From assembly GCF_946479715.1 (NCBI RefSeq), contig NZ_CAMLHF010000052.1, positions 1 to 28,292 of the forward strand: DNA of 28,292 nt. The letters are read 5' to 3'. The DNA is from an uncultured Pedobacter sp. (lineage in GTDB: Bacteria > Bacteroidota > Bacteroidia > Sphingobacteriales > Sphingobacteriaceae). The position numbers and the translations under genes were made by a program. Below the pieces are notes generated by a model. It did no database searches. It saw only the letters and a program-made list of their open reading frames with translations, and was not told the DNA's origin. Below are positions 1-8,321 of the stretch, piece after piece; position 1 is the first letter of the stretch; every line of letters starts with the position of its first letter.

Positions 1-86
1 CAATAAAGGCCCCTAAACTTATGTTAGTATAAGATCAAAATCCTTTATATTGAATAGGCCCAGCTATATACCAAATAATTATTGCT

Positions 87-94
87 TACTTTTG
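87..94 (+). promoter_or_regulatory. Bacteroidota -7 box upstream of uup
   Basis: TACTTTTG fits the Bacteroidota sigma factor -7 consensus TAnnTTTG exactly. It would place transcription start near position 100 and give a leader of about 30 nt before the TTG start at 133. No good -33 TTTG sits at the usual 17-21 nt spacing, so only half of the promoter is supported. Confidence 0.45.
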
Positions 95-132
95 TAGTAA
101 TTTCTTATCTATAATCTCGTTAAACACAGACT

Positions 133-1995
133 TTGAGCACACTAATTGCAGCCGAAAACTTAGGCCATGCTTATCACGATGAATGGCTTTTTAAAAACTT
201 AACTCTGGGCATACAAACCGGTCAGCGCGTAGCGCTAGTTGGAATAAATGGCGCCGGAAAGAGTACCCTATTAAAATTACTTGCCGAAAGATTCTCTCCT
301 CTTGAGGGTAAAATTGTAAAAAATAAATCCGTAAAGATTGGATTTCTTGATCAAGAACCATCTTTCACTGAAGGTCATTCCATTAGTGATTTCATATTTT
401 CATTGGAAAACAAGCAGCAACAGCTCATCAAAGAATACGAAGAGCTGATAGAAGACCCTAATCCAGACGAAAAGACACTAAATCGCTTATACGAGGAATT
501 AAGCGAACACAATGCCTGGGAGTATGAACATGAGATAAAAACCATTCTTAGCCGTATGGGAATCACTCATTTACAACAGCAGATCTCTACCCTTTCTGGC
601 GGACAGAAAAAGCGTCTGGCCCTGGCGAAACTACTTATTGAGGATCCAGAAATCTATGTATTAGATGAGCCAACGAATCATCTGGATATAGATACGATTG
701 AATGGCTAGAAAAATTACTTACCTCGGGAAACAAAACGATCCTATTGGTGACGCACGATCGTTATTTCCTCGACAATGTATGTAATACTATTGTTGAGTT
801 AGACAGAGGGAAAATATATAATTACAATGGCAACTATGCCTACTTCCTTGAAAAGAAATCTGAAAGAGAAGCTGCTGATGAGAGTACTTTTCAAAAGAAC
901 AAAAATCTTTTAAAGAAAGAATTAGAGTGGATGAGAAGGATGCCGCAGGCACGTACTACCAAATCTCAGGCAAGAATTGACGCATTTTACGACTTAGATA
1001 GCAAAACAAAGCAACGGACTGACAATCAAAGTATTACTTTAAATGTAAAAATGTCGCGCCAGGGAAACAAAATTCTTGAGCTTGACCATATTGGGCAGTC
1101 ATTTGATGATAAAAAAATCATCAGCGATTTCAGTTATACATTTAAACGCGCCGACAGAATTGGTCTTGCTGGTAAAAACGGAACTGGAAAATCCACCTTA
1201 CTAAATATTATTACCGGATTTCTTAAACCTGAAAAAGGAAAAGTTGGCACAGGAGAAACAACCGTTTATGGTTACTATAAACAAGGAGGTTTAGCGTTCA
1301 ATGAAAAAGAACGTGTTATTGATATTGTAAAATCTGATGCCGAATATATTAAAATGGCAGACGGACAAACCATATCGGCCTCTCAACTTTTAACGTTATT
1401 TCTCTTCCCTCCTAAGAAGCAACATGGCATGGTCGAGAAACTAAGCGGTGGAGAAAAGAAGCGCTTGCACCTGATGAAAGTCTTAATGCAAAACCCAAAT
1501 TTCTTAATCCTAGATGAGCCTACAAATGATCTTGATATCGACACACTAAATGTTCTTGAAGAATTTCTTGAAAATTTCCCAGGTGTACTAATACTTGTAT
1601 CGCACGATAGATATCTATTAGATAAAATGAGCGAGCAATTATTTATAATGGAGGGAAATGGTGAAGTGACAATTTACAATGGGAACTATTCGGAATACAG
1701 ATTGAGTCTAGATGCGGCAAAAGAAAAACCAGAAGTAAAAAAGAAAGAAACGCAAACGCCCACCCCTACCCCTGTGGCCCAAAAAAAATTAAGTTACAAA
1801 GAGCAGAAAGAACTAGAAGATCTGGAAGCAAGGATTCCTCAAATTGAGACAGAAGTAGAAAAACTAACGCAATCATTATTGGAAATCGATAGCTCAAACT
1901 ATATTGAGATTCAAACCGTAACCAAGTCTATTGAAAGCTTAAATAGCGAAATGGACACTATAATGGAGAGATGGCTGGAACTTTCAGAAAAATAA
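133..1995 (+). CDS. uup: ABC-F family ATP-binding protein, Uup type
   Basis: This is a soluble tandem ABC ATPase of the ABC-F family, whose members act on ribosomes or, for Uup, are linked to DNA transposon excision and ribosome-associated quality control. Two nucleotide-binding domains are complete. The first has Walker A GINGAGKST (about residues 37-45), signature LSGGQ (154-158), Walker B ending in DEP (178-180) and switch His208. The second has GKNGTGKST (347-355), LSGGE (437-441), LDEPTNDLD (460-468) and His491. There are no membrane segments. The inter-domain linker contains PQARTTKSQARIDAF (271-285), typical of Uup, and a Pro/Thr-rich spacer (about 535-550) leads into a charged C-terminal coiled coil (551-620), also Uup-like. 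The start is TTG: an in-frame stop lies only 12 nt upstream and the next residues are the expected family N-terminus. The exact Uup role in Bacteroidota is inferred from the family. Confidence 0.9.
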   Translation: MSTLIAAENLGHAYHDEWLFKNLTLGIQTGQRVALVGINGAGKSTLLKLLAERFSPLEGKIVKNKSVKIGFLDQEPSFTEGHSISDFIFSLENKQQQLIKEYEELIEDPNPDEKTLNRLYEELSEHNAWEYEHEIKTILSRMGITHLQQQISTLSGGQKKRLALAKLLIEDPEIYVLDEPTNHLDIDTIEWLEKLLTSGNKTILLVTHDRYFLDNVCNTIVELDRGKIYNYNGNYAYFLEKKSEREAADESTFQKNKNLLKKELEWMRRMPQARTTKSQARIDAFYDLDSKTKQRTDNQSITLNVKMSRQGNKILELDHIGQSFDDKKIISDFSYTFKRADRIGLAGKNGTGKSTLLNIITGFLKPEKGKVGTGETTVYGYYKQGGLAFNEKERVIDIVKSDAEYIKMADGQTISASQLLTLFLFPPKKQHGMVEKLSGGEKKRLHLMKVLMQNPNFLILDEPTNDLDIDTLNVLEEFLENFPGVLILVSHDRYLLDKMSEQLFIMEGNGEVTIYNGNYSEYRLSLDAAKEKPEVKKKETQTPTPTPVAQKKLSYKEQKELEDLEARIPQIETEVEKLTQSLLEIDSSNYIEIQTVTKSIESLNSEMDTIMERWLELSEK

Positions 1996-2014
1996 ATTAA
2001 TAACTTTACAAACA

Positions 2015-2030
2015 CGTTCCACGTGAAACG
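2015..2030 (+). other. Putative parS site 1 (ParB binding)
   Basis: The 16-mer CGTTCCACGTGAAACG matches the well known chromosomal parS sequence TGTTCCACGTGAAACA at 14 of 16 positions; only the two outermost bases differ and the inner 14-mer is exact. It lies in the 88-nt gap between uup and mnmG. ParB CTPase loads on such sites to organise and segregate the origin region. Binding is inferred from sequence; parA and parB themselves are not in this window. Confidence 0.75.
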
Positions 2031-2049
2031 CTCCGGAAAATCATCGCAG

Positions 2050-2065
2050 AGTTTCACGTGGAACA
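2050..2065 (-). other. Putative parS site 2 (ParB binding), inverted
   Basis: Read on the minus strand this is TGTTCCACGTGAAACT, 15 of 16 identical to parS. It is the reverse complement of site 1 over 14 bp (2016-2029 against 2051-2064), with 21 nt between the arms. The pair could also fold as a hairpin, but no T-run follows and the match to parS is too specific to treat it simply as a terminator. It ends 18 nt before the mnmG start codon, so bound ParB could influence mnmG transcription. Confidence 0.78.
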
Positions 2066-2083
2066 TACAAAATATACTAAGCT

Positions 2084-3946
2084 ATGTTTAATGAATATGA
2101 TGTAATTGTTGTCGGCGCAGGGCATGCGGGTTGCGAAGCAGCAGCGGCAGCAGCAAACCTTGGATCTTCTGTACTATTGATCACGATGAACATGGAGACC
2201 ATTGCACAGATGAGTTGTAACCCGGCAATGGGCGGAGTAGCCAAAGGACAAATAGTTCGGGAGATCGATGCTATGGGCGGGTACTCCGGAATCATAAGCG
2301 ACAAGACAACTCTTCAATTCAGAATGCTAAACCTTTCTAAAGGTCCGGCGATGTGGAGCCCAAGAACCCAAAATGACCGCAAAAGATTTGCTGAGGAATG
2401 GCGACTCGCTTTAGAGCGAACTCCTAATGTCGACTTCTGGCAAGATATGGTAAGCAGCCTTGTCATTAAAAACAATACTGTAGTCGGAGTTAAAACTTCC
2501 TTAGGTGTCGAGATAAAAGGCAAGTCTGTTGTGCTCACAAACGGAACATTCTTAAATGGAGTTATCCATGTCGGCGAGAAAAAATTCGGAGGTGGCCGAA
2601 CCGGAGAAAAAGCAGCAACCGGAATTACAGAACAACTTACAGAGTTAGGATTTGAAGCAGGGCGAATGAAAACCGGCACCCCTCCCCGAGTAGATGGAAG
2701 ATCACTAAATTACAGTGTTATGGAAGAGCAATGGGGCGACGAAAATCCAGGTAGATTTTCCTATACAAATGTAGCCAGACCAACCGAGCAACGTTGCTGC
2801 TGGATCACCTATACAAACTCCGAAGTGCACGAGACCTTAAAGGAAGGCTTCGAAAAATCACCTATGTTCACCGGTCGTATTAAAGGCTTGGGCCCAAGGT
2901 ACTGTCCTTCCATTGAAGACAAAATCAATAGATTTGCTGAACGCGAAAGACATCAAATATTTGTTGAGCCAGAAGGCTGGAATACCTGTGAAATCTATGT
3001 GAATGGATTCTCTACCTCATTGCCAGAAGATGTACAATATAAAGCACTAACTAAGATCCCAGGATTCGAAAATGCCAAAATGTTCAGACCGGGTTATGCC
3101 ATTGAGTACGATTATTTCCCGCCTACCCAATTATCTTTAACCTTAGAGACCAAGTTAATCAGCAATTTGTTTTTCGCTGGCCAAATAAATGGCACAACCG
3201 GATACGAAGAGGCTGCTAGTCAGGGTTTTATAGCAGGAATAAATGCCCATCAGAAGGTAAAAGACAAACATGAGCTTATCATGAAGCGATCTGAATCTTA
3301 TATTGGTGTTTTAATAGATGATCTTGTAACCAAAGGCACCGAAGAGCCATACAGAATGTTTACATCCAGAGCCGAGCACAGACTTTTACTTAGACAAGAT
3401 AATGCCGACATCAGGCTCTCCCCTATTGGTCATAGTCTGGGCTTAATAAATGATGAACGTCTGAATCTGGTTAGGCAAAAAGTAACAAATTCAGATGCTA
3501 TCGTAGAGTTCTCTAAGAAACAGGCGATTGACATGACTCAGGCAAATACGCTCCTGCAAGATTTAGGAACAAGCGCATTAAATCAGACGGTAAAAGTATT
3601 CAATCTGTTAAGTCGCCCGCAAGTAGGAATAAACAATATAAGAACTGTTAGTCCTAACTTTAATGAGTTTTTAGATCAATTTGACAAAGAAACTATTGAG
3701 CAGGCTGAAATAAAAATCAAGTATGAGAGTTATTTTGAAAAGGAACAGGAAATTGTAAATAAAATGCAAAAGATGGAAGACAAAGATATTAATCCAAATT
3801 TTGACTATTCTCAATTAGTATCTTTATCAAAAGAGGCTCGTGAAAAATTGTTAAAAATAAAACCAAGAACTCTTGGACAAGCATCCCGAATTTCAGGTGT
3901 TTCGCCGTCTGACATATCGGTTTTAATGGTGCATATTAGCAAATAA
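2084..3946 (+). CDS. mnmG: tRNA uridine-5-carboxymethylaminomethyl modification enzyme MnmG (GidA)
   Basis: MnmG works with the GTPase MnmE to install carboxymethylaminomethyl groups at C5 of the wobble uridine of certain tRNAs, using FAD and methylene-tetrahydrofolate. The N-terminal FAD-binding motif is GAGHAG (11-16) in the usual Rossmann context. Both family signatures are present: [10 protein letters not shown] (271-280), with the catalytic cysteine, and [14 protein letters not shown] near residue 370. The other conserved cysteine is in CNPAMGG (45-51). The C-terminal MnmE-interacting end finishes with the typical [10 protein letters not shown] motif. Length of 620 aa is normal (about 620-630). 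mnmG is a frequent neighbour of replication origins and of parAB in other bacteria, which fits the two parS-like sites directly upstream. No Shine-Dalgarno sequence is visible, as usual in this phylum. Confidence 0.97.
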   Translation: MFNEYDVIVVGAGHAGCEAAAAAANLGSSVLLITMNMETIAQMSCNPAMGGVAKGQIVREIDAMGGYSGIISDKTTLQFRMLNLSKGPAMWSPRTQNDRKRFAEEWRLALERTPNVDFWQDMVSSLVIKNNTVVGVKTSLGVEIKGKSVVLTNGTFLNGVIHVGEKKFGGGRTGEKAATGITEQLTELGFEAGRMKTGTPPRVDGRSLNYSVMEEQWGDENPGRFSYTNVARPTEQRCCWITYTNSEVHETLKEGFEKSPMFTGRIKGLGPRYCPSIEDKINRFAERERHQIFVEPEGWNTCEIYVNGFSTSLPEDVQYKALTKIPGFENAKMFRPGYAIEYDYFPPTQLSLTLETKLISNLFFAGQINGTTGYEEAASQGFIAGINAHQKVKDKHELIMKRSESYIGVLIDDLVTKGTEEPYRMFTSRAEHRLLLRQDNADIRLSPIGHSLGLINDERLNLVRQKVTNSDAIVEFSKKQAIDMTQANTLLQDLGTSALNQTVKVFNLLSRPQVGINNIRTVSPNFNEFLDQFDKETIEQAEIKIKYESYFEKEQEIVNKMQKMEDKDINPNFDYSQLVSLSKEAREKLLKIKPRTLGQASRISGVSPSDISVLMVHISK

Positions 3947-4000
3947 CACGTAACTAACTGGATAATAATATATTAGATATAAAGATAACAACTTAAAATC

Positions 4001-4032
4001 TGGCTTATTTTAAAACGATATAAGCCACTTTT
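4001..4032 (+). terminator. Candidate intrinsic terminator after mnmG
   Basis: TGGCTTAT (4001-4008) pairs with ATAAGCCA (4020-4027) across an 11-nt loop, followed by CTTTTAAA. The 8-bp stem is AT-rich and the T-tract short, so termination is plausible but not strong. It lies 55 nt after the mnmG stop and 58 nt before the next gene. Confidence 0.4.
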
Positions 4033-4089
4033 AAAAAAATTTAATGATATCTATTAAAAACAGGTTTAAATTCAATACAACTCATATAA

Positions 4090-5718
4090 ATGGCTAAAAA
4101 TAACAACCTAGTCTTCTTAAGGAATTTCACTATCTTATTTTTGATAGTTTCTTTAATTTATAGCTGTGCAAGTATTCAGCAACCTCAGGGCGGGCCCAGA
4201 GACACCACCCCTCCCAAGGTTTTAAGCATGGTACCAAAAGACGAGACTACAAATTTCACATCCAAAAAAGTTGTTATAGAATTTGATGAGTATTTTAAAC
4301 TACAGAATGAGTTTAAAGAATTTTCAGTTTCACCTGAAATGCCTAAACCTCCCGTTTTAAAAACGAAAGGAAAAAAATTAGAAATATCTTTTCCGGATAG
4401 CCTCGAAAAAAACACAACATATACTTTAAACTTTGGAAAGTCTGTTGCCGATGTTAATGAATCTAACGTAGTCAAAAATTTAACCTATGTATTTTCAACA
4501 GGCCCAAAACTTGATTCACTAAGCATTAAAGGAAAAGTAACAAATTCACTAACCGGAGAACCCGAATTAGACGCTGTTGCATTTATACTGCCCCTAAATA
4601 GAGATACACTATTTGGAAAAGGCAAACCGTCTATTTATACCCTTACAGATAGCAGTGGTAATTACAGTTTAAAGAATTTAAGGAGCGATACTTATAAACT
4701 ATACGTACTCAAAGAAAAAAGCGGTGATAAAATCTACCAGCAAGCAACAGACGAAATTGGTTTTCTAAAGGATTCTATCGTTTTAACCAAGAATATGGAT
4801 AGCATGAATCTAAAAGTATTTAAAGAGGATGCTACCGTATTTAGAATCCTTGACAAACGCCTAAATCCAGACGGAAGTATACTATTAACTTTTAATCAAA
4901 AGCTGAAGAAGCCGGAAGCAATAATTCTGGATCCTCCCGCTTTAGACGCTTCAAAGAAAATTAAATTTAGCAAGAACAATGATTCACTAAAAGTTTGGCT
5001 TACAGATTTAAGCTTCGATTCAACAAAAGTAAGCATTAAAGAAAATGGAAAATTGCTTCAAACAGCAACGCTAACCAGAGGTAAAAAAGAGACATATACC
5101 CGATCATTAACAGCATTAAATAATCTTGATAACCGGGCATTGCCACCGGGAAGAACGCTAAAATTTACCTTCAATTTTCCAATAGAAAGCTTTGATGCAA
5201 GCAAAATAACCCTATTGGAAGACTCAGTACCTACCAAAAATTTTACTCTAACTAAAGATAGCTTAGACCAACTCTCTTATTATTTCAGGTATCCATGGAA
5301 ACAAAAAACCATGTACGATATCACATTCGCTCCCGGGGCATTTACAGCCATCTTTAAAGCTCAAAACAAGGAAATAAAAACCTCACTTGAGCTTGGCAAG
5401 AAAGATGACTACGGAACACTAAAAGTAAAAATTGTACCTCCTGAAAAACAAAAAAGTTATATTCTGGAAATTATTGATGGCAATAAAAGCATCGTAAATA
5501 CAATAGTTGTAAAACAAGATACATCTGTCACCTTTAGTAATTATAAAGGCGGAAAATACTTCATAAGAATAACCTACGATACCAATAAAAATGGCGTATG
5601 GGACACTGGAAGTGTCGCCTTGGGAATACAACCAGAAAAAATATGGAACGAGCCTAAGGAGCTATCTATCAGGCCTAACTGGGAAAGAAATGAAGTAATA
5701 ACTATTCCAAAAGAATAA
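4090..5718 (+). CDS. Lipoprotein with Ig-like (Big_5/SbsA-type) domain
   Basis: A predicted lipoprotein of unknown function, common in Bacteroidota. A basic N-terminus and hydrophobic stretch (13-25) end in SCAS, with Cys26 as the lipid anchor; Tyr at position -2 makes this a relaxed lipobox. Directly after comes a QGGPRDTTPPKV motif (33-44) that opens the Ig-like domain (about 38-137), which ends in the TYVFSTG strand typical of Big_5 domains. Residues about 143-210 resemble a carboxypeptidase-regulatory-like beta-sandwich (GKVTNSLTGEP, then DSSGNYSLKNL). The remaining 330 residues are beta-rich and close with a DTNKNGVWD motif (about 496-504), which looks like a calcium-type acidic loop. 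It has no catalytic signature. Its stop is 1 nt from the stop of the convergent gene, so there is no separate terminator. A structural or surface role in the outer membrane is inference. Confidence 0.75.
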   Translation: MAKNNNLVFLRNFTILFLIVSLIYSCASIQQPQGGPRDTTPPKVLSMVPKDETTNFTSKKVVIEFDEYFKLQNEFKEFSVSPEMPKPPVLKTKGKKLEISFPDSLEKNTTYTLNFGKSVADVNESNVVKNLTYVFSTGPKLDSLSIKGKVTNSLTGEPELDAVAFILPLNRDTLFGKGKPSIYTLTDSSGNYSLKNLRSDTYKLYVLKEKSGDKIYQQATDEIGFLKDSIVLTKNMDSMNLKVFKEDATVFRILDKRLNPDGSILLTFNQKLKKPEAIILDPPALDASKKIKFSKNNDSLKVWLTDLSFDSTKVSIKENGKLLQTATLTRGKKETYTRSLTALNNLDNRALPPGRTLKFTFNFPIESFDASKITLLEDSVPTKNFTLTKDSLDQLSYYFRYPWKQKTMYDITFAPGAFTAIFKAQNKEIKTSLELGKKDDYGTLKVKIVPPEKQKSYILEIIDGNKSIVNTIVVKQDTSVTFSNYKGGKYFIRITYDTNKNGVWDTGSVALGIQPEKIWNEPKELSIRPNWERNEVITIPKE

Positions 5719-5719
5719 G

Positions 5720-6229
5720 CTATCTGAACCAGTCAGAATACATAATATAATTATCCGGCAACTTATTTAATAAAGCCCTTTGCTCATCAGTAATTGGCTT
5801 TATTTTTTTTGCAGGTGTACCGGCATAAATAAATCCACTTTCACAGTGTGTATTCTCTAAAACAACAGCCCCTGCAGCAATAATAGTATAATCTTCAACC
5901 ACTGCATTATCCATTATAATGGCACCCATGCCAACCAATATATGATTGTTTAAGGTACATCCATGTACAATCGCATTATGGCCCACAGATACTCTATTTC
6001 CTATCTTGGTGGACGCTTTCAGGTAAGTAGCATGAATCACCGCCCCATCCTGAATATTGCTATCATCACCTATCGTAATCTTATTTACATCCCCTCTAAT
6101 CACGGCATTAAACCAAACAGAGCAATTTTTTCCCATAACCACATCTCCAACTATTGTAGCATTAGGGGCAATAAAACAATTTTCACCCCATTTTGGATGT
6201 ACATCTTTAACTGGTAATATAACTGGCAT
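5720..6229 (-). CDS. Gamma-carbonic-anhydrase family protein (left-handed beta-helix)
   Basis: A hexapeptide-repeat protein of the gamma-carbonic anhydrase family (YrdA/PaaY/CaiE-like, 169 aa; most members are 170-200 aa). The three zinc-binding histidines of the Cam-type enzyme have counterparts at His66, His84 and His89 (VIHAT and VGHNAIVHG). The structural and catalytic Arg45-Asp47 pair (VIRGDVN) and Gln60-Asp61 (NIQDGA) are also present. Repeated [LIV]GxxxxI turns across residues 25-140 give the left-handed beta-helix. The acidic proton-shuttle loop of archaeal Cam is absent, as in most YrdA-like proteins, so true carbonic anhydrase activity is uncertain and a metal-dependent hydrolase or acyltransferase-like role is possible. 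It starts 2 nt after nadB on the same strand and is probably cotranscribed with it. Confidence 0.88.
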   Translation of the reverse strand: MPVILPVKDVHPKWGENCFIAPNATIVGDVVMGKNCSVWFNAVIRGDVNKITIGDDSNIQDGAVIHATYLKASTKIGNRVSVGHNAIVHGCTLNNHILVGMGAIIMDNAVVEDYTIIAAGAVVLENTHCESGFIYAGTPAKKIKPITDEQRALLNKLPDNYIMYSDWFR

Positions 6230-6231
6230 AA

Positions 6232-7818
6232 TTAAAAAATTGTATCTGTTAATTGTTCTGAATGATTAGGATAATCAGTAGTAAAATGAAGTCCTCTGCT
6301 CTCTTTCCTGGCCATAGCCGATTTTATAACGATGAAAGCTACCTGAATTACATTTCTTAACTCACAAAGCTTTACTGAAACCTTATTTCCTTTATAAAAA
6401 TCCTCTGTTTCCTGATGCAATAAATACAAACGTCTCATCGCTCTTTCCAACCTAAAATCAGAGCGAACTATACCAACATAATCACTCATTAATTTCTGAG
6501 TTTCTCTTAGATTATGAGTTACTAATATGTCTTCATTTGATTGTGTAACCCCATGATCATTCCATTCAGGAATGTTATCAGGAATCACATTATTCATAAA
6601 ATTAGCTACAGCATGTTCAAATATACGATGAGCAAATACAGGAGCTTCTAATAAAGAATTAGAGGCCAACCTGTTCGCTCCATGTAAACCTGTCGAAGAA
6701 CACTCGCCACAAGCATATAAATTCTTTATAGACGACCTTCCAAACTCATCTACAAATATTCCACCACACATATAATGAGCCGCAGGAGTAACTGGTATAA
6801 GATCCTTAGTCATATCTATACCTATAGACAAACATTTAGCATATATATTAGGAAAATGAGCTAAAATATCAGCCTTTTTTCTATTTGTTATATCCAGATA
6901 AACAAAATCCTCACCCGATTTTTTCATTTCAGCATCAATAGCTCTTGCTACTATATCCCTTGGCGCCAAAGATCCGCGTTTATCATATTCATACATAAAC
7001 TCTTCACCATTTTTCCTTCTAAGTACACCTCCAAAACCCCTGACAGCTTCAGAAATTAAAAAGGCTGGATACTCTCCAGGGTGATATAAAGCAGTTGGAT
7101 GGAACTGAATAAATTCCATATTCCTTACTTTTCCTTTAGCTCTATAAACCATTGCCATTCCATCGCCAGTAGCAATAACCGGGTTTGTAGTACTCGAATA
7201 AATATGTCCGGCACCACCAGAAGCCATGATAGTCACATTTGCCAATATCTTTTCCACATCGTTAAGCTCTGTATTAAAGGCATATATCCCATAACAGTTA
7301 ATAACCTCAGTAGCTTTATCAACATGAATACCAAGGTGATGTTGAGTAATTAACTCCAAACAGAAGTAGTGTGTTAATATCTCTATGTTTTCATTCTGAT
7401 GAATTTGCTTCAATAACACACTTTCAATTTCATAGCCTGTTACATCTTTATAATGTAAAACACGGTGTTCAGAATGCCCGCCTTCCTTTGCCAGATCATA
7501 CACTCCGGTACCATCTTTATCAAAGTTAGTCCCATAGTCGATGATCTCTTGTATGCGTTGAGGTCCCTCAGTTACAACCACTTCTACAATATGCTTATCA
7601 CATAAACCATCTCCGGCAATTAATGTATCCTCAATATGCTTCTCAAAAGAATCATCTTTATCTACAACAACAGCCACTCCACCCTGGGCATATTTAGTAT
7701 TAGATTCGTCTTCGTTAGACTTAGTAACAATTAATACTTTGCCATATTTAGCTGCCTTTAATGCAAAGCTCAAACCGGCAATACCTGATCCTATGACCAA
7801 AAAATCTACTTTTCTCAT
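6232..7818 (-). CDS. nadB: L-aspartate oxidase NadB
   Basis: NadB oxidises L-aspartate to iminoaspartate with FAD, the first step of de novo NAD synthesis; NadA then makes quinolinate. The FAD motif GSGIAG is at residues 10-15, and TKYAQGG (41-47) matches the flavin-contact loop. Expected substrate-site residues of the fumarate reductase/aspartate oxidase superfamily are in place: Glu112 (EGGHSEHRV), His240 (FHPTAL), Arg287, His348 (TPAAHYMCGG) and Arg383 (GANRLASNS). A helical C-terminal domain ends with HFTTDYP (511-517), usual for the superfamily. Length of 528 aa is normal. It is transcribed away from nadA across a 503-nt intergenic region that holds an inverted repeat just upstream of the start. 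The gamma-carbonic-anhydrase gene follows at 2 nt. Confidence 0.97.
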   Translation of the reverse strand: MRKVDFLVIGSGIAGLSFALKAAKYGKVLIVTKSNEDESNTKYAQGGVAVVVDKDDSFEKHIEDTLIAGDGLCDKHIVEVVVTEGPQRIQEIIDYGTNFDKDGTGVYDLAKEGGHSEHRVLHYKDVTGYEIESVLLKQIHQNENIEILTHYFCLELITQHHLGIHVDKATEVINCYGIYAFNTELNDVEKILANVTIMASGGAGHIYSSTTNPVIATGDGMAMVYRAKGKVRNMEFIQFHPTALYHPGEYPAFLISEAVRGFGGVLRRKNGEEFMYEYDKRGSLAPRDIVARAIDAEMKKSGEDFVYLDITNRKKADILAHFPNIYAKCLSIGIDMTKDLIPVTPAAHYMCGGIFVDEFGRSSIKNLYACGECSSTGLHGANRLASNSLLEAPVFAHRIFEHAVANFMNNVIPDNIPEWNDHGVTQSNEDILVTHNLRETQKLMSDYVGIVRSDFRLERAMRRLYLLHQETEDFYKGNKVSVKLCELRNVIQVAFIVIKSAMARKESRGLHFTTDYPNHSEQLTDTIF

Positions 7819-7843
7819 TAAAATGTGTTATTTCCACTCCTTT

Positions 7844-7870
7844 GTTAACAACGTTGATATAATTGTTAAC
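7844..7870. promoter_or_regulatory. Candidate operator upstream of nadB
   Basis: GTTAACAA-N11-TTGTTAAC is a perfect 8-bp inverted repeat, 26 nt upstream of the nadB start codon. The position and symmetry fit a dimeric repressor site in the promoter or leader. Each arm also includes the palindrome GTTAAC. I cannot assign a regulator from sequence; known NAD regulators (NrtR, NiaR, NadQ) are candidates only by pathway. In AT-rich DNA an 8-bp repeat can occur by chance. Confidence 0.35.
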
Positions 7871-8203
7871 TACTTGTCTAAATAAATAGAACAATTTTAT
7901 TTGAATGTTTAAAGCTAAGCTAAAATGGTAATTCAACACAATATTTTAACTTATTTTTAAGCATAAACGTATAGGTTATTAACTTTTTATTCACTAACTA
8001 AGAATACACATATTCGTATTGATAAGTTTTAGAGTGATTTAATATATCGTTGTAAATCAGCCGATATTTTTAATAAAAATGTAATCTAAATGTTAATAAG
8101 TTACTAATAACTCATAAAGAAGCATTTTTTTGAAGTACTTTTAAACAATACTAACACACTAATAAACAATAGAAATCTATTTATATATAATAATTATATT
8201 TTA

Positions 8204-8231
8204 TTGAAGTGTTGAAAGCTCCGTACATTTA
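8204..8231 (+). promoter_or_regulatory. nadA: Candidate nadA promoter
   Basis: TACATTTA (8224-8231) matches the Bacteroidota -7 consensus TAnnTTTG at all but the last base, and TTG at 8204-8206 lies 17 nt upstream as a possible -33 element. This would give a leader of about 85 nt before nadA. Both halves are imperfect. Confidence 0.33.
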
Positions 8232-8321
8232 CAAAAGTTCCAAAACAGATAATTAAAATTTATCCTGTTCTTTGCTGTACTAAAAAAGAAATATTAAAAC
8301 AGAAAATATCAACTCATTAAA

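Larger units (their letters stand above)
7819..8321. promoter_or_regulatory. nadB-nadA divergent intergenic region
   Basis: This is the only stretch over 300 nt without a gene. It is very AT-rich and I see no convincing open reading frame, tRNA or known riboswitch fold in it. It must contain promoters for both divergent NAD genes. Close to nadB there is an 8-bp inverted repeat, GTTAACAA (7844-7851) and TTGTTAAC (7863-7870), with 11-nt spacing. A similar but imperfect motif occurs at 8091-8110 (GTTAATA, then TAATAAC). Near nadA there is a weak Bacteroidota-like promoter. The middle looks featureless apart from short A/T runs. Confidence 0.6.

Noticed and set aside
1..132. Coding sequence or RNA gene before uup
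   Set aside because: I saw no open reading frame of useful length and no tRNA-like fold; it appears to be leader and promoter DNA, with any neighbouring gene beyond the window.
2015..2065. Hairpin read as the uup terminator
   Set aside because: The arms pair over 14 bp but the loop is 21 nt and no T-run follows; the exact parS core in both arms explains it better.
2084..3946. Antisense open frames across mnmG, mfd and nadB as genes
   Set aside because: They lie entirely inside strongly conserved coding genes, show no recognisable family and have no promoter support.
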